Shown: positions 52,049 to 62,466, counted from the stretch's first letter. The stretch: 64,000 nucleotides of DNA from Halosolutus halophilus (GCF_022869805.1 NZ_CP094974.1:3410001-3474000); one strand, 5' to 3'. The notes: generated by a model not told the origin, from the sequence alone. Program-made: numbers and translations.

Positions 52049-53011
52049 TCACCCTCGCCGTTGCTCATCCACCACCTCCATCCGTTCGTCGTATGTGAGC
52101 CGTAGCGCTTCGTCCTCCAACGGAATCGAGATGCGGATGCGAAGCGGGTCCTCCGAGAGGAGTTCCTCCTCGAAGCTGAGGAGGTGCGCGCGTTGTTCGT
52201 ACGTGGCGAGGTCGAATTCGATGCCGTGCTCGTAATAGAACGCGATCACCGCCGGCTGTCTCGACGGGTAGAATAACGTCGGCATCCGCCACTGATATTT
52301 ACACGCCTCGCAGACGTGTGAGACGAGCATCCAGAAGATCGATCCGCAGGACTCGCAGAACTGGTACTCGTCCCAATTCGGCCGGTGATTGTCGCAGATC
52401 CCGACCGAGGTGATGGGCATATCACCCGCACATTCCGGACAGACGCCGTCCATCACGGATGCTCGTCGATGAGCGCCCCAGATCCGGTCCGCTTCGTTGA
52501 TTTCGTTCGGCGTGCGTCCCCGTAACCCCGACGGTGGGAACTCGTTCTTGCTGATGACGCCGGGCGGAAAGGTATCGACACACCGAGCGTCACAGTTCGT
52601 ACATTCCAGATATCGCCACCCCTCCCGGTAGCTCCACTCAGGTTGCCCCCCACAGTACCAGCACGATATATCCACCGCCACCGGTTCAATCTCCGGGTCA
52701 TCGATCGCGGTGCCGGAAAGCAGCATTCTGACGATCCGCTTTCCCGAATCCATGAGCTCGTATCCGTCTTCGGTCCGCCGGACGAAGTGGTCCATAAGCT
52801 CGTTCAAGTGGTAGTTGAGGCGGCCGGGATCCTCAACGCCGATGCGTTCGCGGAGTTCGGCAAACCGCATCGGCGTCTGGTCCGCGGGATCGTATGCTTC
52901 CCAGAGAACCTGTAATATTGCGAGTCTGGTCCCGTCCGAGAGGAGGTGGAACGCCTCATTTCCGGCTGACGGGTCCGGCCGTACTGGTTCGCTCGTACTC
53001 GAGGAGTCCAT
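52049..53011 (-). CDS. HTH transcriptional regulator with zinc ribbons (ArsR-like winged helix)
   Basis: This 320-residue protein has an ArsR-like winged helix near residues 20-110 (FHLLSDGTRLAILQVLWEAY, MRFAELRERIGVEDPGRLNY, HLNELMDHFVRR). Several Cys pairs follow: CWYCGG with CTNCDARC, CPEC, CESCG and CEACK, consistent with two zinc ribbons. The rest is a beta-rich C-terminal domain. Proteins of this build are frequent in haloarchaea and their ligands are unknown. The ATG at 53011 is supported by CTTTACT about 25 bases upstream. It is divergent from the DUF1059-methyltransferase pair and could regulate it (inference). Confidence 0.85.
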   Translation of the reverse strand: MDSSSTSEPVRPDPSAGNEAFHLLSDGTRLAILQVLWEAYDPADQTPMRFAELRERIGVEDPGRLNYHLNELMDHFVRRTEDGYELMDSGKRIVRMLLSGTAIDDPEIEPVAVDISCWYCGGQPEWSYREGWRYLECTNCDARCVDTFPPGVISKNEFPPSGLRGRTPNEINEADRIWGAHRRASVMDGVCPECAGDMPITSVGICDNHRPNWDEYQFCESCGSIFWMLVSHVCEACKYQWRMPTLFYPSRQPAVIAFYYEHGIEFDLATYEQRAHLLSFEEELLSEDPLRIRISIPLEDEALRLTYDERMEVVDEQRRG

Positions 53012-53250
53012 ACACCGTAGACGTGAACGACAGTAAAGATGGTTTCCCCTTGTTAACATACGACACAAAGACGGAGACCATCAAAGGGCGTCGACGATTG
53101 ACGAGGGGAGCCTCCCCGTGATGCATCGAGCGAGGAACGGTATGTGGATTTGTTTATAGAATCGCGGTTCGATCGACGTTCCAATAGAAATGTCGTTCTA
53201 ATTACGCTTATTTCGATCGCTGGCAATGGTGTATCCGGAGGTGGACAGAA

Positions 53251-53421
53251 GTGGCACACGCTCACAGGCTGGATTGTGAAGCAGCAGCCGATTGTCGGTT
53301 CATCGTTCAATCGGAAAACGAAGAAGAGGCGGTCGAGCTGACGAAAACCCACATGCGCGACGTCCACGGGCAGGACTACACGGACGAGGAACTCCGAAGT
53401 GAACACCTGAAAATCGTATAG
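53251..53421 (+). CDS. DUF1059 small protein
   Basis: This is a 56-residue protein: VAHAHRLDCEAAADCRFIVQ, then SENEEEAVELTKTHMRDVHG and a tail with DYTDEELRSEHLKIV. The two Cys, the acidic EEEAVE turn and the HMRDVHG motif match DUF1059, where these residues may bind metal. The start is GTG at 53251, with GGAGGTGG ending 7 bases upstream. It ends 6 bases before the methyltransferase ATG, so the two are one transcriptional unit. Confidence 0.8.
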   Translation: MAHAHRLDCEAAADCRFIVQSENEEEAVELTKTHMRDVHGQDYTDEELRSEHLKIV

Positions 53422-53427
53422 GAACCA

Positions 53428-54510
53428 ATGACGACAGAAACCCGAGCGGACGCGGACCCGATCAACGAACAGAAACTGAACGAACTCGTGGAAACGTCGC
53501 TCGTCGATCTCGGCGCGACGGTCCACGCCGCGCTGGCCGTCATCGGCGACGAACTCGGACTCTATGCGGTCCTGGACGACGCTGGGCCGCTCACGTCCGC
53601 CGAGGTGGCCGAGAAAACGGACACCTCGGAACGCTACGTCCGAGAGTGGCTGCGCTCGCAGGCCGCTGGCGGGTACGTGACCTACGATCCCGAGACCGAC
53701 CGCTACGAGCTCTCTCCTGAGCAGGCGTACGTTTTAGCCAACGAGGAGAGTCCGGTATTCATGCCAGGCGCGTTCCAGCTGGTCACGTCGGCGGCCAAGA
53801 TCGAACCCGAACTCCGCGAAGCGTTTCGAACGGGCGAGGGCATCGGCTGGCACGAACACGACGAGGACCTGTTTCATGGCACCGAACGCTTTTTCGGACC
53901 GTCCTATGGGGCCTATCTGCTCGACTGGATCGCGTCGCTCGACGGGATGGATGCCACGCTGAAAGCGGGCGGGCGAATCGCTGACCTGGGCTGTGGACAC
54001 GGCGCACCGACGATCCGCATGGCCGAAGCGTACCCTAACTCGACGGTTGTCGGTATCGACTATCACGAGGCATCGATAGAGGTGGCACGCGAACGGGCGG
54101 AAACGGCGGGCGTCAGCGACCGCGTCGACTTCGAGGTGGCGACCGCGAGGGAGTACAACGGCACCGACTACGACCTCGTAACGATGTTCAACTGCTTCCA
54201 TGACATGGGCGATCCCGTCGGTGTGGCGGCCCACGTCCGGGAGACGCTTACCGACGACGGCGCGTGGATGATCGTCGAACCCTATGCCGAGGACCGGGTC
54301 GAAGACAACCTGACCCCGTTCGGCCGCCTCGCGTACTCGATCTCGACGGTGGCCTGCACGCCGAATTCGCTCAGTCAGGATGTCGGCTACGGTCTCGGCG
54401 CACAAGCGGGTGAGGAGCGGACGCGTGAAGTCGTCGCCGAAGGCGGATTTACACGCTTTCGCCGAGCGGCAGAGACGCCGACCAGTCTGGTCTTCGAAGC
54501 GAAGCCCTAG
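53428..54510 (+). CDS. Class I SAM-dependent methyltransferase with winged-helix dimerisation domain
   Basis: In this 360-residue protein, residues 20-110 form a winged helix of the O-methyltransferase dimerisation type (LTSAEVAEKTDTSERYVREW, LRSQAAGGYVTYDPE). The Rossmann domain begins at IADLGCGHGAPTIRMAEAYP with the SAM-acid loop VVGIDYHEASIEVA, and has the MFNCFHDMGDP segment. Family members methylate small molecules; the substrate is unknown. The upstream partner is a DUF1059 gene. Confidence 0.9.
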   Translation: MTTETRADADPINEQKLNELVETSLVDLGATVHAALAVIGDELGLYAVLDDAGPLTSAEVAEKTDTSERYVREWLRSQAAGGYVTYDPETDRYELSPEQAYVLANEESPVFMPGAFQLVTSAAKIEPELREAFRTGEGIGWHEHDEDLFHGTERFFGPSYGAYLLDWIASLDGMDATLKAGGRIADLGCGHGAPTIRMAEAYPNSTVVGIDYHEASIEVARERAETAGVSDRVDFEVATAREYNGTDYDLVTMFNCFHDMGDPVGVAAHVRETLTDDGAWMIVEPYAEDRVEDNLTPFGRLAYSISTVACTPNSLSQDVGYGLGAQAGEERTREVVAEGGFTRFRRAAETPTSLVFEAKP

Positions 54511-54807
54511 AATTAGCCAAGATCGATTGTTTCGTCGACCGTCACTGGTCAAATCGATCGTGCGAATCTAACGCCTCGCGTGTCGGCTCGGCGTCTCGGC
54601 GTGCGTGACGCTCTCGTCGAGCCTCTTCCGAGACGAACCGGGTTACAGGACGTGGTGAATACGCGCCCGCTACTCAGCACGACTCAACGGAGATGCCCTT
54701 TCCCTGACAGAAATCCCGGCGGTCAGTTCGCACTCTCTACACGACGAATCGGCCGATTCAGATTCAGCCCACTAGATAAGGAACCCGTATTGCTAACTAC
54801 TGATAGC

Positions 54808-55605
54808 TCATTCGAGTCCGAGATCGACGTCGAAGGAGTTGCCGGGCCGCGGGACGCCCTTCGCGGTGACCGTCTCACCGTTCATGAACGACGCGGCGGG
54901 ACTGATCAGGAACTGGACGACGTCGGCGATCTCCTCGCTGTGACCGATGCGCCGATCGGTCTCGTCCCGATCGGGCATCTGCTCGCTCCGGATCCCCAGC
55001 GTCTCCGCGACGCCGGGGGTCTGGATCAGGCCGGGCGCGACGCAGTTGACGCGGATGCCGTCGTCGGCCCACTCGACGGCGAGCGTCTCGGTCAGGCGGA
55101 TGATCGCCGCCTTGGACGCGCCGTAGTGGCTTTCGTTGGGTGCCGGGTGCTGCCCGTTGACGCTGGAGAGGTTGACGATGACGCCCCCGTCACCCTCGCG
55201 CATCACCTCGCCCGCCAGTTGCGTGCAGTGAACGGTGCTGTTCAGGTTGAGGTCGACGATCGAGTTCCAGCCGTTTTCCGAGATGTCCTCGAACGGCGCG
55301 ACGAACTCCCCGCCGGCGTTGTTCACGAGGGCGTCGATGTCGCCGAATTCCTCGGCCGTCCGATCGACGAGATCCTGGACCTGCTCGCGCTCGCGGACGT
55401 TACACTCGACGGCCAGCGCCTCGCCCGCGTCCTCGACTTCGTTGATCTCATCGGCGACCGGACCGACCCGATCGATCGATCGCGAACAGATCGCGACGTT
55501 CGCGCCGCCCGCCGCGAGCGTTTCGGCGATCGCGCGTCCGATACCCTGACTCGCACCCGTGACGATGGCGGTCTCGCCCGCCACGCCGAAGTCCGGTTCG
55601 TACAT
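54808..55605 (-). CDS. Short-chain dehydrogenase/reductase
   Basis: This 265-residue classical SDR has the NAD(P)-binding AIVTGASQGIGRAIAETL, the NNAGGEF motif, the catalytic Ser in VNLSSVNGQ and YGASK (Tyr-x-x-x-Lys), and VNCVAPGLIQTPG. SRSID after the second strand suggests NADP use, as a positively charged residue lies where NADP enzymes bind phosphate. An ACTATA-like box lies about 27 bases before the ATG. Substrate unknown. Confidence 0.92.
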   Translation of the reverse strand: MYEPDFGVAGETAIVTGASQGIGRAIAETLAAGGANVAICSRSIDRVGPVADEINEVEDAGEALAVECNVREREQVQDLVDRTAEEFGDIDALVNNAGGEFVAPFEDISENGWNSIVDLNLNSTVHCTQLAGEVMREGDGGVIVNLSSVNGQHPAPNESHYGASKAAIIRLTETLAVEWADDGIRVNCVAPGLIQTPGVAETLGIRSEQMPDRDETDRRIGHSEEIADVVQFLISPAASFMNGETVTAKGVPRPGNSFDVDLGLE

Positions 55606-55736
55606 GGTGTGGACTGGGTGTCCATCGTCGTATAGTGTTACCGGTGGAAGCAGTTCTGTCGGTGGAGTTGTACGAAATTCGAGCCTATCCGAAATCCAGT
55701 GAACGGTCTATGCTCCCGTTCGGTTCCGTCGCGCGC

Positions 55737-56402
55737 TCAGTTCTCGATCGTCACCGCTACTTCGTTCCGCCGCATGAACGGCGGCGTCCACGGATCGTTG
55801 TACTGGAACACGACCGGGTCGTCACGACGCTCGAGGCCCCGCTCCTCGAGTTCCGCAAGCAGCGCCGCACGTGCTCGATCGACGCGAGCGGGCGTCGCGT
55901 ACCAGGAGAACCGGTAGGCGGCGACCGTTCGGGACGGCTCGACGACGAGGTGCACGTCGGGGTCGGTCGGCGCGGGTGCAGTCTCCAGCGTGTACTCCGG
56001 TGGGAGGAAGAATCCCATCGTCACCGCCTCGCCCGTCCGATCGGTTCGAACGGGTGCGGTCATCGCGACGGACTCGCCGTCGCGACGGCTCGATCGACCC
56101 GGTGCGGTCGCCGAACGCCCGTGGGCACTCGTGGTCACTGGTGCGGTCATGGAAATCTCGTCGCTCGCACCGTTTTCGCCGCCGATGTACCGAAAGAGGC
56201 GTCGAAACGCCGTCCGCTCGTCCGGAGCCGTCGTCTCGACCAGCGCCGTCGCAGGATACCGTCGACGTTCGAACGGCCCGTCGCGGTCGAGCGTCTCGGA
56301 CGGGACGCGCTCGGTCGTCGTGATCACGTAGAGCCCCCAGCCGATCCAGGCCGCGAGGAGGCCGGTGACGACCGAGGCAACTGCAGCGACTCGCGTTTGC
56401 AT
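55737..56402 (-). CDS. SOUL-family heme-binding protein, membrane-anchored
   Basis: This 221-residue protein has one N-terminal helix (VAAVASVVTGLLAAWIGWGL) and a SOUL domain: YPATALVETTAPDERTAFRR, LFRYIGGENGASDEISMTAP, VAMTAPVRT, MGFFLPPEYTLETAP and FMRRNEVAVTIEN. SOUL proteins bind heme or related tetrapyrroles. The ATG at 56402 lies about 26 bases after TTTTTGCC, consistent with leaderless transcription. The domain would face outward. No heme genes adjoin. Confidence 0.9.
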   Translation of the reverse strand: MQTRVAAVASVVTGLLAAWIGWGLYVITTTERVPSETLDRDGPFERRRYPATALVETTAPDERTAFRRLFRYIGGENGASDEISMTAPVTTSAHGRSATAPGRSSRRDGESVAMTAPVRTDRTGEAVTMGFFLPPEYTLETAPAPTDPDVHLVVEPSRTVAAYRFSWYATPARVDRARAALLAELEERGLERRDDPVVFQYNDPWTPPFMRRNEVAVTIEN

Positions 56403-56576
56403 ACGTCGTCTACGGTCCCGAACGGCAAAAACTCGCCAGTCGCGTGCCACCGAGATACCGCGTTTCGTATCGGCTCGAACGACCCGCTGAGCCGACTGGG
56501 ATCGCGGCGCAACCGACCGCTGTGACAGTGGGTGCAGAGAAAAACGCGTCTTCGATGCCGTCGATCGGCGGCCCCT

Positions 56577-59261
56577 TCAGTCCTCCAGGTGGCGCTGCCA
56601 CTCCTGGACTTTCGCGATCAGTTCGACCGGCGGCGTCGTGTTCACGTCGATCGACTCGAGTTCTTCGAGAACCCGTTCGGTATCTGAATCGATCGTCTCC
56701 TCGGGTTTCCCGGCGTCAGAGGGGCCCTCCGACGAGGATCGCGAACCGCCGTCCGCGTTCGCCGGACCGCGGAACTGGCCGCTCGAGACGTCGAACACCG
56801 TCTGGACGGGCTCGTTCGAGCCGCCGCCCTTGGCCTCGATCGCCTTCTCCTCGCGCAGTCGGTCGAGCACGTCCCGGGCCCGATCGACGACGGGATCGGG
56901 AACGCCGGCGAGGTCGGCGACGTGGATCCCGTAGGAGCGATCGGTGGGCCCGTCGCGAACCGTCCGCAGGAAGGTGACGTCACCGTCCCGCTCGTCCGCC
57001 GCGACGTGGACGTTGGCGACGCGGGGGAGTTTCTCGGCCAGTCCGGTCAGTTCGTGGTAGTGAGTAGCAAAGAGCGTCTTCGCCTGCACTTCGTTGTGCA
57101 GGTACTCCGTCGCGGCCCACGCGATCGAGATGCCGTCGTAGGTCGCGGTCCCGCGGCCCACCTCGTCGAGAATCACGAGGGAGTCCGCGGTCGCGGTGTG
57201 GAGGATGTTCGAGAGTTCGCTCATCTCGACCATGAACGTCGATCGACCCTGCGCGAGTTCGTCCAGTGCGCCCACGCGGGTGAAGATGCCGTCGACCAGT
57301 CCGATCTCGGCCTCCTTCGCGGGGACGAAACTGCCGATCTGGGCCAGCAGGACGATCCCGGCGACCTGTCGCATGTAGGTCGACTTCCCGGACATGTTGG
57401 GCCCCGTCACGACCAGAAAGCCGCGGTCGTCGTCGAGGCGCACGTCGTTCGGGACGAACTCCGTCGTCTGCTCGACGACCGGGTGCCGGCCCTGCTCGAT
57501 CGCGAGTCGATCGCCCTGGTGCAGGTCGGGCTTGACCCAGCGGTTCTCGGCGGCGTGGGTGGCAAGGCTCGCGAGCGCGTCGATCGTCGCGAGCGTCCGG
57601 CCGACGTCCTGCAGGAGTTCGGCACTCGCTGCCACCGTCTCGCGAAGGTCCTCGAAGAGTTCGTACTCGAGTTCGCCGCGACGTTCTTCCAGCCGGAGGA
57701 TCTCCCGTTCCCTGTCCTCGAGTTCGTCGGTCGTGAACCGTTTCGAGTTCTTCAGCGTCTTGATCTCCTCGTAGTAATCCGGGACGCCGTCGGCGGCGGA
57801 CTTGCCGACCTGGATGTAGTAGCCGTCGGTCTTGTTCCGATCGACGGTCACGTGCGAGAGTCCGTGCTGGCGCTTCTCGCGCTCGGCGAGGTTGTCGAGC
57901 CACTGCTTGACCTCCTCGTGGCGCTCGATCACCTCGTCGAGTTCGTCGTCGAACCCCCGCTGGAAGAGTTCGCCCTGGGTCACCGTCGACGGCGGGTCCT
58001 CGGCGATCGCTTCCGCGAGCGTCGACTGGAGTTCGCTGGCGGCCTCCCGATCGGGTCGATCGACGATCCCGGAGAGCGGCGAGTCGGCTAGTTCAGGCGT
58101 CGATGCGATGGTCTCGGCGATCGCGGGCAGGATCGAGAGCGTCTCCCCGACCGACAGCAGGTCCCGCGCGTCGGCGCTCCCGTGGGTCGCCTTCGAGGCC
58201 AGTCGCTCGAGATCGGCGGCCTCCCCGAGGACGCCCTGCAGTTCGTCGCGGGCGAGCGCCGCCGACGAGAGGCGGGCGACCGATTCCTGTCGCCGTTCCA
58301 GTGTTTCGATCGAGCGGCGGGGCCGACAGAGCCACTCCTTCAGGAGCCGCCGGCCGGCACTCGTCTCGGTGTGATCGATCGTCGCGAACAGCGAGCCCTC
58401 GACGTCGCCCTGCATCGTCTCGGTCAACTCGAGGTTCCGCTGGGTGGTCGCGTCCAGCGTGACGTGGTCGTCGCCGCGGTGGGCCTGGATGCGCGTCATC
58501 GAGGCCAGCACTCCTGCGCCGGTCTCCTCGACGTAGGAGAGAATCGCGCCGGCGGCCGCGATCGTCGCCTCGCCGACCGACAGCCGATCGACGGTCTCGC
58601 GGCCGAACTGTTCGCGGGTCGCGTGGGCGGCGCGCTTCGGCGCGAACGCTTCCGTCTCGTGGAGCGTCAGCGTCGCCGCGACGCGCTCGCGGACCCGGCC
58701 CAGCACGCCGTCGTCCGATCGAACCGCCGGACCGGGTAACACCTCGACGGGATCGAACCGGTACAGTTCCGTCAGCGCCGCGTCGGCGTCGTCGGCCTCC
58801 GCGACGAGGAAACGGCCGGTCGTCACGTCCGCGAACGCGAGTCCGTAGCGGGCGTCGTCCGATCGACCGCTCGAGTCCCCGCCGCTCCCGTCGACGACGG
58901 CCGCGAGGTACTGTGCGTCGGTGTCGGTCGTCTCCAGCAGCGTCCCGGGCGTGACGACGCGGACGATTTCGCGTGCGTGGCCGGTGTCGGTCTCGTACTG
59001 GTCGGCGACGGCCACCCGGTAGCCGCGCTCGACGAGCGCCTTGAGGTAGGGCGTGAGGTCGTCGACCGGCACGCCGGCCATCGGGTACGAGGATCCGTGC
59101 GAGGACTTCTGTGATATTTTCAGGTCCAGTTCGTCGGCGACGATTTCGGCGTCCTCCGCGAAGAACTCGTAGAAGTCGCCACACTGCATCGCCAGCACGT
59201 CGGCGTCGGTCCCCTCCTTGAGCGAGAGAAACTCCCCGACGATACCCGTCGCCTCGGTCAT
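56577..59261 (-). CDS. mutS: DNA mismatch repair protein MutS
   Basis: This 894-residue protein is a full MutS1. It has the mismatch-reading CGDFYEFFAEDAE (Phe-x-Glu-type motif near residue 30), the connector domain, the long lever and clamp, and the ATPase: VTGPNMSGKSTYMRQVAG (P-loop), STFMVEMSELSNIL, LVILDEVGRGTATYDG and LFATHYHELTGL. An acidic linker (about 810-860) precedes the C-terminal MutL-contact helix. The ATG at 59261 was chosen over a GTG 7 codons upstream because a T-run lies at -27 to -30. Confidence 0.96.
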   Translation of the reverse strand: MTEATGIVGEFLSLKEGTDADVLAMQCGDFYEFFAEDAEIVADELDLKISQKSSHGSSYPMAGVPVDDLTPYLKALVERGYRVAVADQYETDTGHAREIVRVVTPGTLLETTDTDAQYLAAVVDGSGGDSSGRSDDARYGLAFADVTTGRFLVAEADDADAALTELYRFDPVEVLPGPAVRSDDGVLGRVRERVAATLTLHETEAFAPKRAAHATREQFGRETVDRLSVGEATIAAAGAILSYVEETGAGVLASMTRIQAHRGDDHVTLDATTQRNLELTETMQGDVEGSLFATIDHTETSAGRRLLKEWLCRPRRSIETLERRQESVARLSSAALARDELQGVLGEAADLERLASKATHGSADARDLLSVGETLSILPAIAETIASTPELADSPLSGIVDRPDREAASELQSTLAEAIAEDPPSTVTQGELFQRGFDDELDEVIERHEEVKQWLDNLAEREKRQHGLSHVTVDRNKTDGYYIQVGKSAADGVPDYYEEIKTLKNSKRFTTDELEDREREILRLEERRGELEYELFEDLRETVAASAELLQDVGRTLATIDALASLATHAAENRWVKPDLHQGDRLAIEQGRHPVVEQTTEFVPNDVRLDDDRGFLVVTGPNMSGKSTYMRQVAGIVLLAQIGSFVPAKEAEIGLVDGIFTRVGALDELAQGRSTFMVEMSELSNILHTATADSLVILDEVGRGTATYDGISIAWAATEYLHNEVQAKTLFATHYHELTGLAEKLPRVANVHVAADERDGDVTFLRTVRDGPTDRSYGIHVADLAGVPDPVVDRARDVLDRLREEKAIEAKGGGSNEPVQTVFDVSSGQFRGPANADGGSRSSSEGPSDAGKPEETIDSDTERVLEELESIDVNTTPPVELIAKVQEWQRHLED

Positions 59262-59418
59262 GGTCGGTGACTGGCGGGCCACGACAAAAACCCTGCGGGA
59301 TCCGCGGTGAAAGTGATCGCGCCGAACCGGTACACATGACGGCGGCTGTGACTCTCTTCGACGCGGTCGTACGGGGTTCTATTACGCTCGCCGTCGTACG
59401 TCCTTCGACCCGCCTACA

Positions 59419-60207
59419 ATGGCTCGCCCCCGTGACCACCGTGTGCTCGTCCCGATCGACGTCCTGGGCGGCGAAAGCGTACCCCAGACGATCGTCGATG
59501 CGTTCGCGTCGGTTCCGGTCGTCCTGCTCGGCTACCGAGAGATTCCCGACCAGACCGGGACGGACCAGGCACGCGAGCAGTACGAGGACCGTGCCCGCGC
59601 CGAACTCGACGAACTCGTGACCGTCTTCGAAGACGCCGGCTGTCTCGACGTCACGTCCCGACTCGTCTTCACCCACGATCGTCTCAAGACGTTCGAACGC
59701 GTCGCCGTCGAGGCCGAGTGCGACGCGGTCTTGCTGCTCAATCCCGCACCGGTTCTCGAATCGGTGCTCGTCGCCGTCCGCAGCGACGTCAACCTCGAGT
59801 ACATCGCCCGACTCCTCGGGACGCTGCTCACCGGCACCGAACTCACGGTGACGTTCTTTCACGTCGTGTCCGACGAGGCCGATCGGGACCGCGGCACCGA
59901 ACTCCTCGACGCCGCGGTCGACACGTTCGCCGACGAGGGAGTCGACCGCGATCGGATCGACACCTCGCTCGCCGTAGACGGATCGCCGACGCAGGCGATT
60001 CTCGACGCCGCGGCCGATCACGACCTGCTCGTTGCCGGCGAGAGCCGGCCCTCCGTGCGCCGGTTCATCTTCCGCGATCGGGCGGAGACGCTGGCCAGGG
60101 ACACGGTCGATCCGGTGCTCGTGATCCGCGGGGAATACCTCGAGCAGGACGAGGAGGAGCCTGACGAGAGTGATCGGACGGTGGTGCGAGACGATGAGGA
60201 TGCGTGA
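59419..60207 (+). CDS. Universal stress protein (UspA) with two domains
   Basis: This 262-residue protein has an N-terminal Usp-like half (RVLVPIDVLGGESVPQTIVD) and a second, shorter half from about 125 (TVTFFHVVSDEADRDRGTEL to DLLVAGESRPSVRRFIFRDR, DPVLVIRGEYL). The ATP-loop G-x2-G-x9-G(S/T) is not complete in either half. It is the mirror image of the similar UspA gene that converges on it at 60314-61048. Confidence 0.85.
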   Translation: MARPRDHRVLVPIDVLGGESVPQTIVDAFASVPVVLLGYREIPDQTGTDQAREQYEDRARAELDELVTVFEDAGCLDVTSRLVFTHDRLKTFERVAVEAECDAVLLLNPAPVLESVLVAVRSDVNLEYIARLLGTLLTGTELTVTFFHVVSDEADRDRGTELLDAAVDTFADEGVDRDRIDTSLAVDGSPTQAILDAAADHDLLVAGESRPSVRRFIFRDRAETLARDTVDPVLVIRGEYLEQDEEEPDESDRTVVRDDEDA

Positions 60208-60313
60208 TCGGCCGGCGGAACGCGACGACGGCGACGTCGCCCCGTGATCCCGGCCGCTTTCTACCGGTTCGACGACTCGGGGACCACGATCCCGACCGAA
60301 TCCGCGAGACCGG

Positions 60314-61048
60314 TCACGAGTCGTCGCCGTTAGCCGTCCGATCGGCGGACTCCTCGGAATCGTCTTCTCGCTGTCGAACGACGAGCACCGGACCGACGGA
60401 GCCGGCGGCGACGCGGTCGGCTTCCTCGCCGAAGACGAGCGATCGGAGCGACGGGGCCCGTTCGCCCATCACGACGGCGTCGTGGTCTGCCGCGGCGTCG
60501 AGGAGCGCCTCGAACGGGGGTTCGTCGACCGCGAGTTCGGTCCGGACGTCGATCCCGCGATCAGCAAGCGGCGTCGCGGCCAACTCGAGCAGTTCCCGCC
60601 CCCCCTCCTCGTCGTCGGTCGCAAGAAAAAGCGTCGCGCCGATCTCGCGATCGCCGATCAGTTCCGCGACGAACGAACAGATCCGTTCGACGGCGACGTC
60701 GCCCGTCAGCGCCACGAGGAGGCGATCGACGGGGCCGGTCGCGCCCCTGATGGCGTAGACGTCCGACCCCGTCTCCGCGGCAACTCGATCGATCGTCTGT
60801 GTTCGATCGTGCGTAAACACGAGGCGGTACTCGGCGGTCCCGTCCTCTGCTCCGAACTCCGAGGCGAGGTCCTCGAGCGCGTCGGTCGCCCGTTCTTCGT
60901 ACTGCAATCGTGCCTGGTCCGGCGGCGTCTGCTCGGGAACGACGTGATAGCCCAGCACGGTCACGTTCATCGGCTGGAGCAGCGACGTCAATCCGGCCGA
61001 GACCGATTCCCCCTCGAGTATCGCCAGTGGAACGAGTATCCGTGTCAT
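60314..61048 (-). CDS. Universal stress protein (UspA), coupled to the APC permease
   Basis: This 244-residue protein is a paralog of the preceding Usp[39 protein letters not shown] and [20 protein letters not shown], with [10 protein letters not shown] at the end. Its start overlaps the stop of the APC permease by ATGA, so the two are translationally coupled. It acts as a free-standing counterpart of the Usp domains fused to the permease at 32456-34663. Regulation of transport by nucleotide binding is inferred. Confidence 0.87.
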   Translation of the reverse strand: MTRILVPLAILEGESVSAGLTSLLQPMNVTVLGYHVVPEQTPPDQARLQYEERATDALEDLASEFGAEDGTAEYRLVFTHDRTQTIDRVAAETGSDVYAIRGATGPVDRLLVALTGDVAVERICSFVAELIGDREIGATLFLATDDEEGGRELLELAATPLADRGIDVRTELAVDEPPFEALLDAAADHDAVVMGERAPSLRSLVFGEEADRVAAGSVGPVLVVRQREDDSEESADRTANGDDS

Positions 61049-62466
61049 AGTTGCCCCTTCAGAGTGACGTCCCGGGCGTAGTACGCGTACCACCCGGCGG
61101 TCGCGATCATGATTCCGGTGCCGACGTACAGTGATGCGGGTTGCATGAAACCGATCAGTGCGAAGCTGCTGATCGCACCGAGTGCCGGGACGACGGGGTA
61201 GCCCGGCACCCGGAAGTCGGGATCGTACCACTCCGGCTCGTTTCGCCGCAGTGCGATCAGCGCGACGCAGATCAGCCCGTACATGATGAGATGCAGGAAC
61301 GACGCCACTTCGGCGAGGAGTTCCACGCGCCCGGTCGCGGTCAGCACGAGGATCGGCCCGCCGGCCATCCCCAGCGCGGTGTGTGGGGTGCCGTACCGGA
61401 GGTTGATCCGGCTCGCCCGCCGCGGAAGGAGGGCGTCCCTCGAGACGGCGTAGATGGCCCGAGACGTGCTGAGAACCGACGCGTTGGCGCTGGACATCGT
61501 CGCGAGCAGGCCGCCGAAGACGATCGCGAACGCCCCGATCGGGCCGAGGTAGTCGCGGCCGACTTCGACCATCGCCGTCTCGCCGAACCCCGAAAGCGTC
61601 TCACTCCCGAACGCGCTGGTCGCGACGAAGATCGTCACCACGTAGAGGACGCCCACGATGAGCACCGAACCGACCATCGCAAGCGGCAGGTTCCGGCCGG
61701 GATCTTTCATCTCGCCGGCGACGGTCGCCACCTGGGCGAAGCCGAGGTACGAGGTGAACACGAGTGCGGCCGTCGTGAAGACGGGCATCGCGCCGAAGGG
61801 CGCGAACCGCTCGGGCGCCGCCGGGTCGCCCACGAGCCCGACCGACTCGAGTCCACCGTATCCGAGGAACACGATCAGTATCGACAACAACAGCGCGACG
61901 ACGCCGTTCTGGAGCTTCGCCGCGTTCTCCGTCCCCGTGACGTTCAGGACGGTAAACCCCGCGCCGAAAAGCAGCGCGATCGGGATGACCAGTCCCTCAC
62001 CGACCGCGATTCCGAGTTCTGCGAGCGTGTCCACGGCGTAGTAGCCGAACCCGACGAGGTAGAAGGCCGTCGCGAACACCAGCCCGAACCACAGCGAGAG
62101 GCCGACGACGGCTCCCGCAAGCGTGCCCAGACCGCGCGAAATGAAGTAGTAGCCGCCGCCACTCTTGGGCATCGCCGTCGCGAGTTCGGAGGTCGGCAAC
62201 GCGACGAGCAGGGCGACGACGGCCCCGATCGAGAACGAGACTGCTGCGGCAGGACCGGCCCGACCGGCCGCGAGCCCGGGGAAGACGAAGATACCGGCCC
62301 CGATCATCGTCCCGATTCCGATCGCGAGTCCGCCGGTGAGACCGAGCGTCCGCTCGAGTTCCGACTCGTCGGTGATCGTCGCGTCGTCCGTCTCGACGGT
62401 CGGTTCGACGACGGGAGCCTCGCCTTCGACGTTCGTCCCCTCGCTCACCGACGACTCGCCGCTCAT
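61045..62466 (-). CDS. APC family amino acid permease
   Basis: This 473-residue protein has an acidic N-terminal tail of about 40 residues, then about 12 helices with [54 protein letters not shown] and [19 protein letters not shown]. The substrate is unknown. No Usp domain is attached; instead the next gene is a separate UspA that overlaps by 4 bases. The ATG at 62466 is the first with family-like sequence after it. Confidence 0.9.
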   Translation of the reverse strand: MSGESSVSEGTNVEGEAPVVEPTVETDDATITDESELERTLGLTGGLAIGIGTMIGAGIFVFPGLAAGRAGPAAAVSFSIGAVVALLVALPTSELATAMPKSGGGYYFISRGLGTLAGAVVGLSLWFGLVFATAFYLVGFGYYAVDTLAELGIAVGEGLVIPIALLFGAGFTVLNVTGTENAAKLQNGVVALLLSILIVFLGYGGLESVGLVGDPAAPERFAPFGAMPVFTTAALVFTSYLGFAQVATVAGEMKDPGRNLPLAMVGSVLIVGVLYVVTIFVATSAFGSETLSGFGETAMVEVGRDYLGPIGAFAIVFGGLLATMSSANASVLSTSRAIYAVSRDALLPRRASRINLRYGTPHTALGMAGGPILVLTATGRVELLAEVASFLHLIMYGLICVALIALRRNEPEWYDPDFRVPGYPVVPALGAISSFALIGFMQPASLYVGTGIMIATAGWYAYYARDVTLKGQL

